From Macquaria australasica (taxonomy: Eukaryota > Chordata > Actinopteri > Centrarchiformes > Percichthyidae): a DNA stretch of 64,000 nucleotides. Where the stretch lies: positions 248,001 through 312,000 of the forward strand of contig SEMN01000334.1 of NCBI GenBank assembly GCA_005408345.1, read 5' to 3'. Every line of letters begins with the position of its first letter. Positions within the stretch are counted from its first letter, which is position 1. A model generated the notes under the pieces. The model made no database searches and was not told the origin of the DNA. It saw only the letters and a list, made by a program, of their open reading frames with translations. The position numbers were made by a program, and so were the translations under genes. Below, one piece after another: positions 24,701-39,400 of this stretch.

Positions 24701-27700
24701 GAATCAAATCTTAATTTTGGTGTCAACCGAAAAGCCCCCGTCACGACCAGAACTTTATCCAATTTATCCCAAAGGGCGAGTGATGCTTTCTTTCTATCAT
24801 GTTTTGAATATTTCTTAAGCTCAGCCGGTCTGGACACAGAAACGACGCCTGACAGTTTCTGTCGGCTGTGATGTTTCTCATTATGAAACATGCAAATCAA
24901 CCGGTCTGCCCCCTTTGTCACTTTATATGTGTATCAGTGTTGTGACACACCGACAAAATTAGGAGATGGTGGGTGGAGGTCTTTGAGACCAGAACCACTG
25001 GTTCCCCAAAATGCCGTTTTGCTGCAGGAGGCGGCAGGCGGAGCTGCGGGGCCACGTCCCATCCCGCAGAGAACATTCCTTGGTAGTGAACAGGAAAGGG
25101 AATCAGGCCTTTTTCCTCCTTTGGGGTGACCCTTTGCTCCCCCCCGCATCTGTCTCTTCCAGGGCCCCCAGCCAGGCCCCGCTTTGATCTCTGCCCGCTG
25201 TCACTCCTCAGGTTACAGCTAACCAACACGCCGGCCCCGGTAAAGAACCAGGTCTCGACCCTCGCCACCCCCCCCGCCCCGCCCCACGTATCTCCACATC
25301 TCACCTGATTGTGACGGCGTTCTGCTTTTCCTTCTTTTCCTTTATTTTCACTCCCCGGCGCCCCGTCACATCCTGACAACCTCTTAAAGCACTCATTGAT
25401 TCTCCGGTTGGCGTGTTCACAGTCCTCCGGTCTGTCTGTCTGTCCCGCCTCTTTCTGGTGGACACCTCTCCTTACCTGACTAAAGCACTGTTAACACTTC
25501 TAGAGGAATCTGTCCCTCTGTGCTCACATTTAATCAGAGCAGAACTTAATACTCGAAGATTTAGATGTTGAGAGTTTATAAAATCTGTTCGCTTATTTTA
25601 TGTCCTGTTTTTAACATTAACAGGACATAAAATAAGATTTTTGATAAGGAGCCCTTAGATTAGGTTATTAAGGACTTGTGATCAACACATTGTGTATTGA
25701 CTGGGATATTTTACAGTTGAAAAATACATTTGTCAAAAGCATTACACGGGCCGCAAGTGGTTCAGAAACATACCATGAAACCAAACCGTCCTTGGGTGTG
25801 ATCGTCTCTCTCTCTCTCCCCTCACTTCCTGTTTTGTCTCTTTACTATCAACTGTACAATAAAGACAAAAATGCCAAAAGATATCTTTAAAAACAAAAAA
25901 ACCAACAAAAAAAAACCCAAACTTTTAAAAGTAATGCACTGGACCTTCACTAAATTAATATCAATAAAAATAAACACACATATAAGATTAAAAATATTTA
26001 AAAAAAATCAGAACTACAATAAACAGCTCTTTTATAAACATTAAATAAAGTAGTGTACACAGTATCATGAACCTTAAATTCATTTTTGATTAAATAAAAT
26101 AGGCAATAAAACCAGACCGATACTGAATCTTTGAGGCAGATTGTGATACTGATTATTGAGTATCTGAGAGTTTAAAAATTGATTTATTGACCAATATTTG
26201 TTTTAATATAAAACTATTTTTTGATAAGGATCATTACATTTGGTTCTTTAAGTATTGTGATCAAAAAGTGACTAAACGGGACATTTTACACTGTAAAAAC
26301 AAACATGTTAGTGCGACAAACTAATGGTGACAGTTTCTAAATGACCTCAAACATTTTGCACATCTCTGCACAAAACTGTACAGCTCTCTCATTTAAATAA
26401 CAGTCATATTGTACTTCTCTTTTATTATTTTTTATAACAATTCTTCATATCTTATTGTCAATTTTCTGTTTTCTATTTATGCTTCTTGACTTGCCGTACT
26501 TGTCTTATCTTTCTTTTTATTTTCTACTTAATATAGTAGAAAATATATATTAACCTGTTTCCGATTCTGATAACATCTTTAACATTTCTGTACTTAGTGT
26601 GCAAGCCAACATATGGACTACATGGACTGGATTTATATAGTGCTTTTACCCATAGCATTTTACAATGTGCCTCTCTTACTGACGCCCACACCAATGCACG
26701 GCACTGGCCTAACCATCAACCAACAATTGGGGTTTGGTGTCCCGGACAGGAGGAGCTGGGTGACCTGCTCTACCTCCTGAGCCTCCACCTATTTCTATCA
26801 ACGGCCCGATCGATTGATCCCCCTGGTGCAATGACTAATTTGTCTACATGTATTAATTTAAACCTGATTTTATGGTTCTCTTCTATGCAATGTATCCGTC
26901 AGGCTCTTCATTTTATATAGTTGGTATAAGGCCCCATTCACACCATGTTTCACACATAGTTTAAAATAAGCAGTGGAGCTGGCTTTGATTATTATGTTAA
27001 CCTGGATCACTCAGAGTACAGCGGCCAAATTAAAACAGTCTCACAGACGCCGATTCCCCCGGCGCTCTCAGTATATTTGAAAGGTATCAGTTACAAAGCT
27101 GAGAGCGAGAGACACAGAGAGAGCAGAAACAGACAATACAGACATGAGTGAAGGGAACACAGATTGGGATTTCTCTCGCTGGACTGACTGTGTCGTGGAC
27201 TCAGCCGGTCACAGTCAGCCTCTCAACGGGAGCCAAACTAAACATTCCTGCCAGCGAGGGGGGAGGAAGAAAAATCCATCGACACGAGCTTTATCGCACG
27301 CAAGAAGTTTGATAATAAATAAGACAAATTACTCACAATAAACTCTCTATTTCCTCAACTATTCATCATCTCCGCAACGTATCGAATTAGCTGCCGCTCA
27401 ATATTGGGACTACAAACGGATTCAGTCCATCTTAGTGATAACAGGATTGGTTTTTTAATTCCCAGGCTTCAGTTTCATGTTTCGCTGTGGAATGTCGGTG
27501 GCGTATTGGGACTAAAGCAGTTGATATATTGGAGCTGCAGAGGAATGAGAGAGAGAGAGAAACATGGAGACTGTAAGAGAGAGAAACACGAACATGGAGA
27601 CAGAGAGACAGACGGAGAGAGTGTTTGTTCTCAAAGCTGGAGTATTGCTGTTGAGGGTGGAGTGATGCCTTCTGGGATTGGCGAGGCTTGTTGACTCAGG

Positions 27701-30700
27701 CCCGGCCTGGTTCAATAACACAGATCAGCGAATAGTGATTCAGAATAACAATACGAGACACAGAGAGCTGAAGGTAAACACTCACAGTTTAGTGTTTCCT
27801 CTCTGACACGGCCAGCGTTTCTGCCCTGCTGACAGCCTCCATCACATACTCACACACAGTCATGCTGCAGACACACATATCTCTGGTGTGTGTCTGAGTG
27901 CAGGATTGGGTTGGGGTCTGATAGCTGGCTCAGCTTTGCATCCAGTCCCATGTTCGATAAATACCCATATTCACTAAGCTCCAAGGCCAACAAATGTCTT
28001 AAAAATCCTGATTCTTGAGCAGCGTCCAGAACATTCAGGTAGCAGGACTCTCCTCCTTTTTAGCCGGCGATGACCGTTGCTTTTGCCAAATGAAATGCTA
28101 AAGATTATATCAGCTGTAGCTAATTAATATGTTATTCCAAAAGGCCAAAATGAAACTCCTCTGTTGTCTGGTTAATGTGCTCTATGAAGGCTAGTGGGTG
28201 CACTCAGGTGCCAAAGATTATTTAATAGAGAAAGAAGCACCCCCTCTCCACCTTTCCCACCTAATAGTTCACTTCGCTTGTTTGGGACAAAGGTAAAAAA
28301 TGATCAACTGCTGCCTTCATTGTTAGTTCTGGTGCGGTTTTGTGTTCACACTGACTTATTACAATCAAACCAAGAGCTTTTTAACATGAAGTCATGTAGA
28401 CTTGCAGGCAACAGTTCTGGCGACTGTCATCCTGCATTATCAGGGCTACATGGACCCGCGTGGGGAAATCAAATTCCAGCAGAACTTTACTGAATCTTAT
28501 GTGTCATAAATAATGACAAACAGGTAGAGTCTTGTATCGTAATATTACAGAGAGAAACCTGTTAAAATACATGACACACCTCTGTTTGAACTTATTTAAA
28601 CATCCTGATTAATCAGGGAAAATCTCTGCACTCATGCTGACGTGCATACACCAAACTTTTCCCTGCAACGTTCTAAAACGGTTTCGTCTCGTTGTGAATC
28701 TTTGGTCTGAACTGGCCTTTATACAGATCATTCCAGATATTGCTTTCTTGACAGGCTCCATGATCAGCAGATGGATTTAATAGTAGTTTAAGGGTTTAAA
28801 TTCATTAACTAGTTTGGAAGCAGACTAAGACTGCTTAAAAAGGTGGGTGTTGTTTGGTCCTCAGGTCAAAGGACAGCTTAAATAAGCTGAACCAAACTGG
28901 CAAACGCACCAGGTTGTGTGTAAAAACACAATACGTTATGTGTAATTTTATTTACTTACATGTTGAAGCTAAACCTAAAGACACATGATGACAGATGATC
29001 ATGAACATGATTCCGATTCTTTAACTGGATTTGAAACCGGATTCAGATTTGGCCCTGGTGCAGGTTTAGGTGAATGGAGAGCTCCATACCTGCTCATGTA
29101 TCCAGTCTGTCCCAGCTCTCCGTTCTGGAAGTCGCTGTAGAACTCAGGACTGATGGCACCGTCTGCTGAGATGATCCCATCTGGGTGAAACATTACAAAA
29201 CACACGTTAATGTTCACATACAGGTCAAACAAACAAGAAACATTGCGTAAATAACTCCGCGCTGATATCAGTCTTCTCACTCTCAGATACAAAAGGCAAA
29301 TACGCCAATCAGCTGTTTCTTTGAAGCCCACCAGCACTGTAGAACAGGTCAGGTCTCTCCAGGATGTCTCCGTTCCCGATGAAAGACTCTCCATCCTCCC
29401 CGAACAGGAAGGGCTCTCCTGCTTCATCCATTTGACGGTTCTCCACCATCTCCAGCCACTGACCGTTGTACCAGCGGAACTTCTCCGTCTGGATCTTCTT
29501 TCCCCACTCCTCGTCATATTCCTGGAGTGATGTGGAGGGAAGGGAGGGTTGGAACCAGAGACATTTGTCCACAAATCACTGGCAAAATGCACAGCAGGTA
29601 ACAAATACAGAATCGTTATGGCATTGTTTGGTGAGGCAGTGGTTCGTCCGTATGTACAGTCATTAGTTATTGTGGAAAACAGGTTCACAGCCATGCTAGC
29701 TGCTCTGCACATCGCGGTACTTTGAGCTAAATGGTAACATGCTGATATTTAGCAGGTATACCATGTTCAGCAGCTTAATTTAGCATGTTAGCATGGCAAC
29801 ATTTGCTAATTAGCACTAAACACAAAGTACAGCTGAGGCTGATGGGATTGTGATTAGTGTTGCAGGTATTGGGTCGTAAACCAAACCTGATGATGGTCAG
29901 AGGATCACCAAAGACACTACAATTTTATCCTGAGAAGAACATGAATGTCTGAACCACATTTTCCTCAAAGCCACAAACGTGAACCTCACGTGGCGCTGGC
30001 ACAAAAGTCAGAGGATAACCAAAGCCAGCAGGAGTCATCTTCTGGGCATCATGCCTCTCTGGACTAAAATTTGTGTAAATCCATTAAATAGTTTCAGTGC
30101 AACCCAAAAATGTCGGACTGACATTGCCATCCTTAGAGCCACGCTGCTAGCATGGCTAAAAATGAGAACTTTCCATTCTCCAAAAAAGAAGCAGTCTTGT
30201 CTTGTTAATATGTTATCAATATGGTGCTGATCACCATAATGATCCATCTCAGCATGGAAAGAGAGCTTCCTGAGTGAGGGAGGAGAAGCGTCTATTTGTG
30301 TTTATGTGTGACGGACAAACACTTTAGAGAGAGGAAAAGAGTGGAAGTGTGTGTGCAGGTACGTGTGTGTATGACTGTGTGTCGTCTCCATCCTCTAATA
30401 AAAACCTCCGGCCGGCTCGGCTGTTTGCGTGCGTAGCTCGGCCGGAGGACGACCACAGAGCTCTGTTTTCTTTTCTCTGCAGGCGCTGAAGGGGGAGCGA
30501 TGAAGGCGGCCTTTGAGACCGCGACGCCCCGGCCCATAAGATTAATCATTCAGATGCAAAGCAGAGCCCCGTGGGCACTGACAGCCACCCGAGGCCCCGG
30601 ACTCAAACGGGCCTATTGACCGGCCCCCTGCTCTCTGCTGCCGCCTGAACGCTGGAGTGACAGTGACACATTTCGTCATCAGAGGCTGAAATAGCTTCAT

Positions 30701-33700
30701 GACTCAGGTTTTGAAGGAGTAATTAGGTTCTTATATTAGTTTAATATGACTAATCAGTTATTAGCAGCTGAGCTCATGACAGAATGAGCTCATCACAGCA
30801 GGGGGAAGGAAGTGCACGACAGTTTTTAGGAGCTTTTCAACATATTCCTCTAGAAATACGGCCAGGCTAAGAATATCACAGTGAATTAGGCCTCTGTCCC
30901 ACTTGGAGCATCTACAAAGTTCCTTGTGAAGCCACGCATGTGTGTTTGTGTGTGTTTGTACATGAGCAGGGCCACAGTGATCAAAGGCGAACATTTCACG
31001 ACTGCAGTTATGGCGTGTGCTGCCAAAAGGACGCCGCACGGCCAAGCAGTAATGATTGTGTGTGTGTGTGTGTGTGTCCACAGCTCTGCTTTCTCTCTCA
31101 CCTCTGCTGTCCAGCCGCTGACACACTCCAGAGCCCACCGGCTGCCTTTCATGTGGTTCACATCTTAATAGGTCTCTGATAATTTCAATGAAACACTTCC
31201 TTCGCCTCGCTGCACTGCCTGGCTATAATCTACAGCTAATTACGCTGATCTGAGGTCTGGCAGTGATCACACACTGACTGGGAGCTGACCACACCTGTCA
31301 GTCACAAGGTGACTCAGGAATGCATCGGTTAGTTAATCGCTGATGTCAAATCTGACTCGGCCACATCAGGAGACGGTGAAACCGAGAGGAAACCTGCTGT
31401 GGAGAAACGTTTCATGTTTGTACGGAAATGCAAATGAGCTGCTGGTGGAATTACTGACGCTTTGAATCTCTTACCGGTTTGTTGTTTTTTAATAATTTGA
31501 ATGAAAATCTGAAAATTTTAAATCTTATCTTTATCTTACATTTCATTTTATAACGTGCACAGTTTAATTTAAAGTGTGAGCACAGACCAACATCTTGCTA
31601 AGGTTTCTGAACACCTCCTATTCAAGTCTGGATTACCAACTGGACAAAGCGGGCAACTGCCCCGGGGCAGCGGTAATTTTGTGGTAATCTGATCAATTAT
31701 AATTTTGGGAATATGCAATATTACCTGGTCTTGAGATCCTGTGTTGAAGAGTCAAAACGTTGTTTTAAAACCTTCATCAACATGATTATTTTAGCTGATA
31801 TTGTGCATATCCCTATTTGTGTTAAATCAAATCACCACACAGCAAACCTGGGGTCATGTGATATCCCAGCATAGGAATACTTTACACATTGCTGTTGTTG
31901 CTCCTTAAGAGTCTCACAGGAACCAAATCAGTGCACAGCTTTTAAAAAACATCATAAAACCAAACCAAACCTTCGGCTTTTTCTTGATTTTATAAAACTT
32001 TAATTATTGTCTATTGTCCTTGTTTTTATATAAAGTCTCCTGTCTTTTTTATTTCATTTCCAATTCAGCCATACTCTTATCTGCATATAAAACCAAAAAT
32101 ACTGTTGTGTAAGTGTTTATAAAGTTTAGCAAATGTATTTTTTATTTAAAACTTGCAATTTTGAAGCTTAGTTAAAAAAAAAAAAACATGCTAACTTTTA
32201 ATTCAAGTAACAAATGGAAAAACGACTGGCACCTTTAATTCCTGCAGCTGAAGCAGTTTTCAGAGTTTAAATGTTGTTTCTGAGGGTTTCTGGATACTCA
32301 CAGCGATGATATCCAGGGTGTTGTTACAGACTTTGCGGATCTCTGCGTTGTTATCATGCATCAGGTCGATGAGGTAAGCCGGAGCTTCTGAGATTAGGAC
32401 TCAAGGAAAGAAAACATTTCATCCTCTCTCAGACATTTTGATGCTAAATCAATCATTTGTCTGTCCTGAATCGATCGAAGGGGGACAGATGGGGATGTGG
32501 TGGTAGTGTGGGAAGGAACAACTGCTCCCACTCCATTATTTAAAGACAGAGACACCAGACAGGTGCCCTGTGGCTGAAGGAAACTACATTTCCTGCGATG
32601 AAGTGAACACTTTCTGCCTCTCCCTCCCACAGCAGCGCTTAAATCAGATATTCCTGTTCTACTCTTCATGCAGAAAGAAAAACATCAATCAAAACATGCT
32701 GACAGGAGGCATATTTGATATTTGACACCGACCACAACTGTGTACAATTACAGGCAGCTTAGAATACCCAGAGGGTTAAAAAAAACTAAATGGATGGGGT
32801 TAAAGAGGTTGCTATATGAGAGATACATACAGGGCGGTACTATAGGGACATACACTAAAGGCTGAAAACAGAGTAAACAGTCAGTGTCACCATGATTGTG
32901 GTGGAAGCAACTCATAACATTCTTGCCGATGTTACTTTACAAGCCAGCAAAAGGATACGTGTGTCCTTGATGATAACATCCCTGGTAGCTTTGTGAAAGA
33001 CCATCTGGTAGAAGACGTAGACAATCTGACACACAAACTCATCATCCTCTTGTTGGGCTGAGGTGGAAACAGGTAGAGAGGGGGGAGAAAAAATTATAAA
33101 GGATTCATTTTAAAGTGGATTTCATCATGGTTCATCCCTTCTGCTGAACAAAACTTTGAAGTTGTTTTTTGTTCCTGCATCCTGAAATGTATTTTCATAG
33201 TTTTGTTAATCCCTGCTATATAGAGCAACTTAACACGCCGTTTCAAACACCCTCTTCACATTTAAAATAATAATAATAATTCAAATGCATTTTCCCTCCA
33301 CCCACTATCAATAGTGACCCTATTATATCCAGGGTTTGTACAGCTTTTTAAGAGTAAAAGTCAAGCACTTTCAAGGTACCTAAACCAAACATTTCCAGAC
33401 TCTTGAATCCTTTAACTGTTACTATAAATTCTAGGAGACAACAATCAAATAAGACGATGACATCGTTTCATTTCAAATATTTTTCAAGGATAGAAGACAA
33501 TGACTTTTAAAAGGTGTATTTCAGCAATTTAGTATCATACTTCTATAAAGCTGGGGGACTAAAAAGGAATGGTCAATATCTGTGTAGCAGAGGGTGAGAT
33601 ACCCTGACCCTTGAAAAATACTAGATCCTACATTTCATAATGCTTTGGAAAGCTCCTCCAGAGCCACAAGAAGAGATTTAAAATGTAAAATTGGTGGAGT

Positions 33701-36360
33701 TTCATTCACAAACACAAGCATCCACAAAACAAATGGAGCTGCTGCTCAGACAGAATTAAAACCATTTCTTCGTGTCTCTTCTCCATTATTTTCCTTTGCT
33801 ACCACTGTTTTTCGCTTCCTGACACAGAGGTTATAAAATACCGTAGTTCAGGATTTGGTTCTTACCGTTGAGCAGCTCAATGAGAGCAGGAATGATGCCG
33901 GACTTGGCCAGCATGGCTGCACAAGAGTCATCCATGGACACGGTGCCAATCATGATCACCACCTCCAGGATGAGGTCATCCTCAGCAGAGCCTGACATCA
34001 GGGAAAAGTACGAGTTGAGTGGATGACTGGCAAAGAAACCATCATTGATCCTCTAAAACATTTGGCCTCTGAATAGCAGGACGTGCTGAGCCCGGGAACA
34101 CGTCCATGTTCTGTGACTGTATGGGCACACATCTGTCTGACCATACACAGCTGCTGGAGTTTCCTAATACCAGTGCAGTCTGGAAAACTATGGTTGGAGA
34201 GAATAAGATTATACAAGGGCTCTTTTCCATTTGTGTCTGAGGACATCTATTTTGTTTTAAAGGATCCCAGTGGCTCATTTTTAGATCAATAAATGACTCA
34301 AACTGGGTTTGATAGAATTAGTTGTTCAAGGGTTCAGTGGGAAGTTACTGAGGATCGCTCAGATAATCAATGTGTAATCAATCAATTCTCAAACTCTTGG
34401 AAATATCGTCTGGTTTACTGCCCAAAACACCATCACCATGGGAATCAAAAGTCAAAAATATTTATAGCACCGAGTATCAAAAACAATTACTGAAAGCAAG
34501 TAAGGAATATCAGGTTATATTCATACGCTTCTTTATTACAAACATATCATTTAAATAATCACTTTGTCAGTTTTAGACCAAATTTAGCTGTAACCATTAC
34601 CATCAATCAATCAATCAAAATGTATTTATATATTATTTAGTCCTTTCAAACGAATCAAATGTAATTCAAAGTGCTTTACAAGCGACTGACAAAACGTAGG
34701 ATGTTGGATGGATTTAGAGACTAATGCAAACCAAAACAACCAAAGAAGCATAATTAAAGATAATACAAGCGATAAAAATAACAAGCAGCAGCAGCAGCAG
34801 GACCTGGTTGAAAACTCAAATCAGACGGACAAACAAAGGAACTTTTAAATATTGTTCTAAACTTAAGTTAGAGCCCACTTTGGTCTTCACGGGTCCAAAA
34901 TGTGGACTTGATCTGAAAGGAAACCACGGAAAACCTTCCCAAACACAATGTGCATCAATTCATTTTCAAAAACAAGTGACCCAGTTCAGAAAGGACCCAA
35001 CAACAGTTAAACTGGATCCAGAATGTGGTTTTACCTGAACAGGTCAACACTGACAGCAGCATGATGATCCACCAATTAACCAGCAAGAAAACATAAACAT
35101 CACAGTTCACACTTAGAAAATAGTGACGCACCACCAACATGAGTCTGCTTGGATCCATACGGGATATTAGACATACTGACACACTGACTGTATAAAACTC
35201 GAGCAGACCAGCTCTCAGTTACTGGGAACCAAGTGGACCTGTGAAGACAGCAAGTTCCACTAACAATGTTAAACAAAATGTGCTACCATTCTTCATCACA
35301 GTGTATAAACAAAAAGGGGAAGATTGTCCTGGTGACTCAGCAGGAAACTGTTTATGTAATGTACTTATACTCTCATACAAAGCCAATTAAATAACCTACA
35401 AACGTTGCTCTAGACTTTTAATTCTGCTTTAATAAAGACACAAAAGGGAAACTGAGGGTTCAGATGTCAGAGGTCATGAAAGGTAAAGATAAGGTCCAGA
35501 CCTTAATGAAGGTTCTCTGTCCTCATATCATCCATGAGCACTGACACTTCACTGATAGTGGGATTTAGGGAGAGCAGTTAGAGGTTAAGACGGGGCATGG
35601 GAGAGACCTGGCCTCTGGTTTTAAAGGGAGATAGATGAAAGACCTGTGGTGGGGTTATCCTGCTGGACCATGTGTGGATGCATTACTGTGTGTTTAAAGC
35701 TTTTCTGGAACAGTGGGATTAAAACATTTTGACCACAAAAAACTCTGATTAAGACCATAAAGGTCCACGTAATCAGTCAAATGGTAAAGGAATCATTACT
35801 TGACACACACCTGGTTTAAGTCTGTCTTTCAGGTAGGGCACCAGGTTGTACTCCTGGAGTACCAGCGCCCAGTCCAGGTCGGGGATGGTCAGATTAGCCA
35901 GCGCGCCCAGACACTCGATCACAAACTCCTCAGCCTCCTCCTCACTGATCTGAGCTGCCAGGTCGCCAACGTGGTCCTGCCAGCAGACACAGGAGGAGCG
36001 TGGGAGGATCACACACACACACACACAGACGGACTCAAACATTTTGATCAATGAGAGTTTTAAAATGACAGCTGATCAAGACAAACATAATTTAACTAAC
36101 AACATATTTTACTTGTGTGTCAAATTTCCCTTTTCGCTTTATGTAACTGTTTGAACCCACAGCTGTTTTCACGCTTTACCTTTACTTGTCACTACATTTT
36201 ACATGATGAAAGACTTGGAGATCAACAGGTTTTTGGATATTAGCAAATATCTCAGCGCCGACCTTTTCAAGAAGGTGGTAATGGTAAATGGACTTCACTT
36301 ATATAGCGCTTTTCAAACTTAATGGCTCCCAAAGTGCTTTACAGATTGGTCTCCCATTCA

Positions 36361-36400
<40 letters not shown>

Positions 36401-39400
36401 ACAGAGCTGCCATGCAAGGTGCTGCCTCCATCGGGCACAACCTGGGGTCCAGTGTCTTGCCCAAGAACACTTTGACATGTGGACAGGAGGAGATCGAACC
36501 GCCAACTCTGGGATCAATGGGCAACCCGCTCTACCTCCTGAGCCACAGCCACCCAAATGGTGCAATGGGGCTGCATGTAAACAGGAATATTAGTGGAAAA
36601 TTCATCTTCATTAGCCGTGTAAACAGCTCAGCAGGAATATTGTCTTTTTGGAATATTTTGTGCATGTAAACATAGTCACTGTATGAAGTTATAAGGAGCA
36701 GCTTTTTTTATCATTTTAAACCACATTTATGAACATTTATTGTTGGATTGCACATCCAGCTTTCACTGAAAATACTACATTCAGCTGATTCCAGCAGTAT
36801 GTGTATGATGTCTAAAAGTAATTTACTATATTTGATACATTTCATCAAACTACTCATTGCTTAATTTATTGTCAATCAACTAATAGCTTCAGCACTACGA
36901 CATTGTCTGATGAGGATCAATAAGAGGTCATGACTGTGAAGTGTCATCATACAAATGATTAACAATTTGATGAATATGCTCCAATATCAGCCTTAAAGAC
37001 TTAATATTACAGTTTCATTGTAGAACACAGGATGTGCTCCCTGCGCTTTTAAAAAAAATAAATTATTTAGCATTTTGCCTTCATTAGCCAGAATCGAAGC
37101 GGGAACATTGCGATCACAGTATGTGGTATGAGTTTCAAAGACCAAGTACTGACCAGGAAGAGGCTCTTGGTGGGTCCGCTGTGCTGAGAAAGGTTTCTGA
37201 TCATCTTCATCACCAGAACATCCTTCAGCTTCACGGCACGCTTCATCAACATCTTCAGACCGTTACCTAGGGCAACAGGGAGAGAGGACGCAAGGAGGAA
37301 AAGCTAATTTTAGACTTTAACAACATACGTTGTGACAAAATATCCTTGTCCTGTCTTTGGAGCTCGTACCTGCACAGATGACCTGGGCATTACTCTTGTT
37401 AGCAGCCAGGTTGATGCAGAGTGAGACGAGCTCAACATCCATCTTCTCCTCCCCACAGTCAAACACCATCTTCATCAGCTGTCAATCACAGGTTCCAAAT
37501 GTCAGTTAACTGTTTAACTCATCACTGAGACTCAGGCTAAACTAATCGATAATAGACACAAGTAGTCACGTGTTCGTCGTGTTAGAACAACACGCCTGTG
37601 TATCATCGTATGGGCGTGTTCATGTTTCTGCTGGAAGTTGTAAATATTTCGTAGTTGAACTCAAACAAACTAGAAGAAGAGAAACCATTACAGCGCGTCA
37701 TCTTGGTGAATTCTTTTGTCAGCCACATGTGCTGTTTTCTGAAGTGAGCTACAAAGTAGAAGAAAGTCAATCTTAAGCTAAAGACGGGCAGCATTTCTTC
37801 TTGCTGCGTGTATGTTTGTCATGTTTAAGCCAGATGTTTAAAAAGAATGACTTAAAAAAATAAAGATAAAGGGAAGGTGAGCGTCATTCCCTAACCTCCC
37901 AAACACCCTCCTCCTCCTCCTCCTCCTCCTCCCTCAGTCTGTCTGTCCGTCTCTCCTGCACTGATTTAACATTAAACAGGAAAAGCTTTGAGCTGAGGGG
38001 GGGTGGGGGGGGTGCAGAGGTGCACTGCTTCCCTGTGAGGAGTCAGGAATCAGGAGAGAGAGGGAGAGAAAGGCTGGGCCGGGCCTGGGTTAGGTATCAC
38101 ATACCAGGGGCCCCGGACCCCAAATCAGCCCCGTCTAGACTCTCTGGCACCTGCCTCTGCTTATTTACCACAGACAGCCACCGGAGGCCCAGTCAGGGCC
38201 GCAGCGCCACGCTGCAGTCCGACCAACGCAGCCACCTCCGCCCCCCACCTCCACCTCTACCTCTGTTCCTCTCCTCCCTCACTCCTGACATCCCTGCTCT
38301 GGAAACCCCACATCCAGCTCCAAACGGTGACCCCATTAAAAGCAGGAGAAGGGGAAAGGGGCAGGTCAGTCACTGGCCTGGGAAAGTGATAAAAGAGAGA
38401 AGTCTTAAAAGTACAAAATAGGTGACAGAGGATAAAAGGTGAGAAATGGGGTGAAGCGGTTTGTTAAGGATGTATTTTTACAAACAGGAAAGATGGAGGG
38501 ACATGTAGATAGTACATTGGACAAAAGGAGGTTTGGTGTGAAAGAAAACAAACTGAAATGAAAATGAACCACTGAGACGGAGACCATGTCCACACTAAGC
38601 TCGCTAAATTTTAGTGTGTTATTTCAGTGTGACAGTGACGCTCATCATTAGTGTTTTCAGGTTGTTTTCTCCGTCCACACTCCAACACCTAAACAACAGG
38701 AAAACAGTTAAACGGCTTCTTTTTAGTCAAAAACTTGACCACAGCTCGATAGATGCTACCCGAATGAACAGTAACTCCTGTTGCACTGAGACGTCAATCA
38801 AATCACTATTTTATGATCACCTCACTGTCTGAGAAAATCCCTATTAATACAGGTTAATGACAACACCTGTATTGTGTGATCAGCTACACTGGTATTTAAA
38901 ATGAGTGATTACAGGCAGGTAAATTCCCACAGATATTACTGAGGACTTGACCTTGGTGTAGCTACAGAAAGTTGTCTTCTTAATTTTACTGTCACACAGC
39001 CTCTGACCTTGATTGAGCAGACATGTTATATAAAAGTTTGGTTTTTCTCGTCGACACTAAAACAAGAAAGAAAATCACTGTTTTTGTAATGAAAAAAGCC
39101 AAAACAGAGAGAAAGATTCAACAGTGTGGTCTGACCAAGAGGTGGATGGACAACATTAGAGGAATGGAGGCAGAAGAGGGCAGCGAGGAGGGAGAGTGAG
39201 TGGGCCTCGGGGCGGGGTCGGAGGTCACATCCTGGTCATGCTGCTCGCCAGCATCCTTTCTACCACGGGGGACCCAGGGGTTCAGATCTGCTGCTGACGT
39301 GACCTTCTGAACAAACAGCCGACTCTCTCAGCCACATCTGGCCGGTATTTACACCCAATCTCAACAAACAAACACAACGCACATTTAGCTAATCGCCGAT

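Larger units (their letters stand above)
21307..29089 (-). other. kifap3 intron 19, 7.8 kb
   Basis: The largest intron, before the last exon. It holds (CA)n at 21694-21733, a C-rich run near 23010, (CCTG)n near 23217-23241, a SINE-like fragment at 26620-26790, and G+C-rich stretches at 22540-22900 and 24960-25380 that stand out from A+T-rich surroundings. No coding exon was found. AG ending exon 19 plus T opening exon 20 gives a clean Ser codon, so a skipped exon here is not required. Confidence 0.75.

Noticed and set aside
36480..36554. Possible tRNA gene on the minus strand
   Set aside because: A and B boxes are present, but the cloverleaf is not complete and the sequence continues into a SINE body.
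38020..38421. A 133-codon open frame in kifap3 intron 11
   Set aside because: Proline- and arginine-rich low-complexity translation of a G+C-rich block, no homology recognised.
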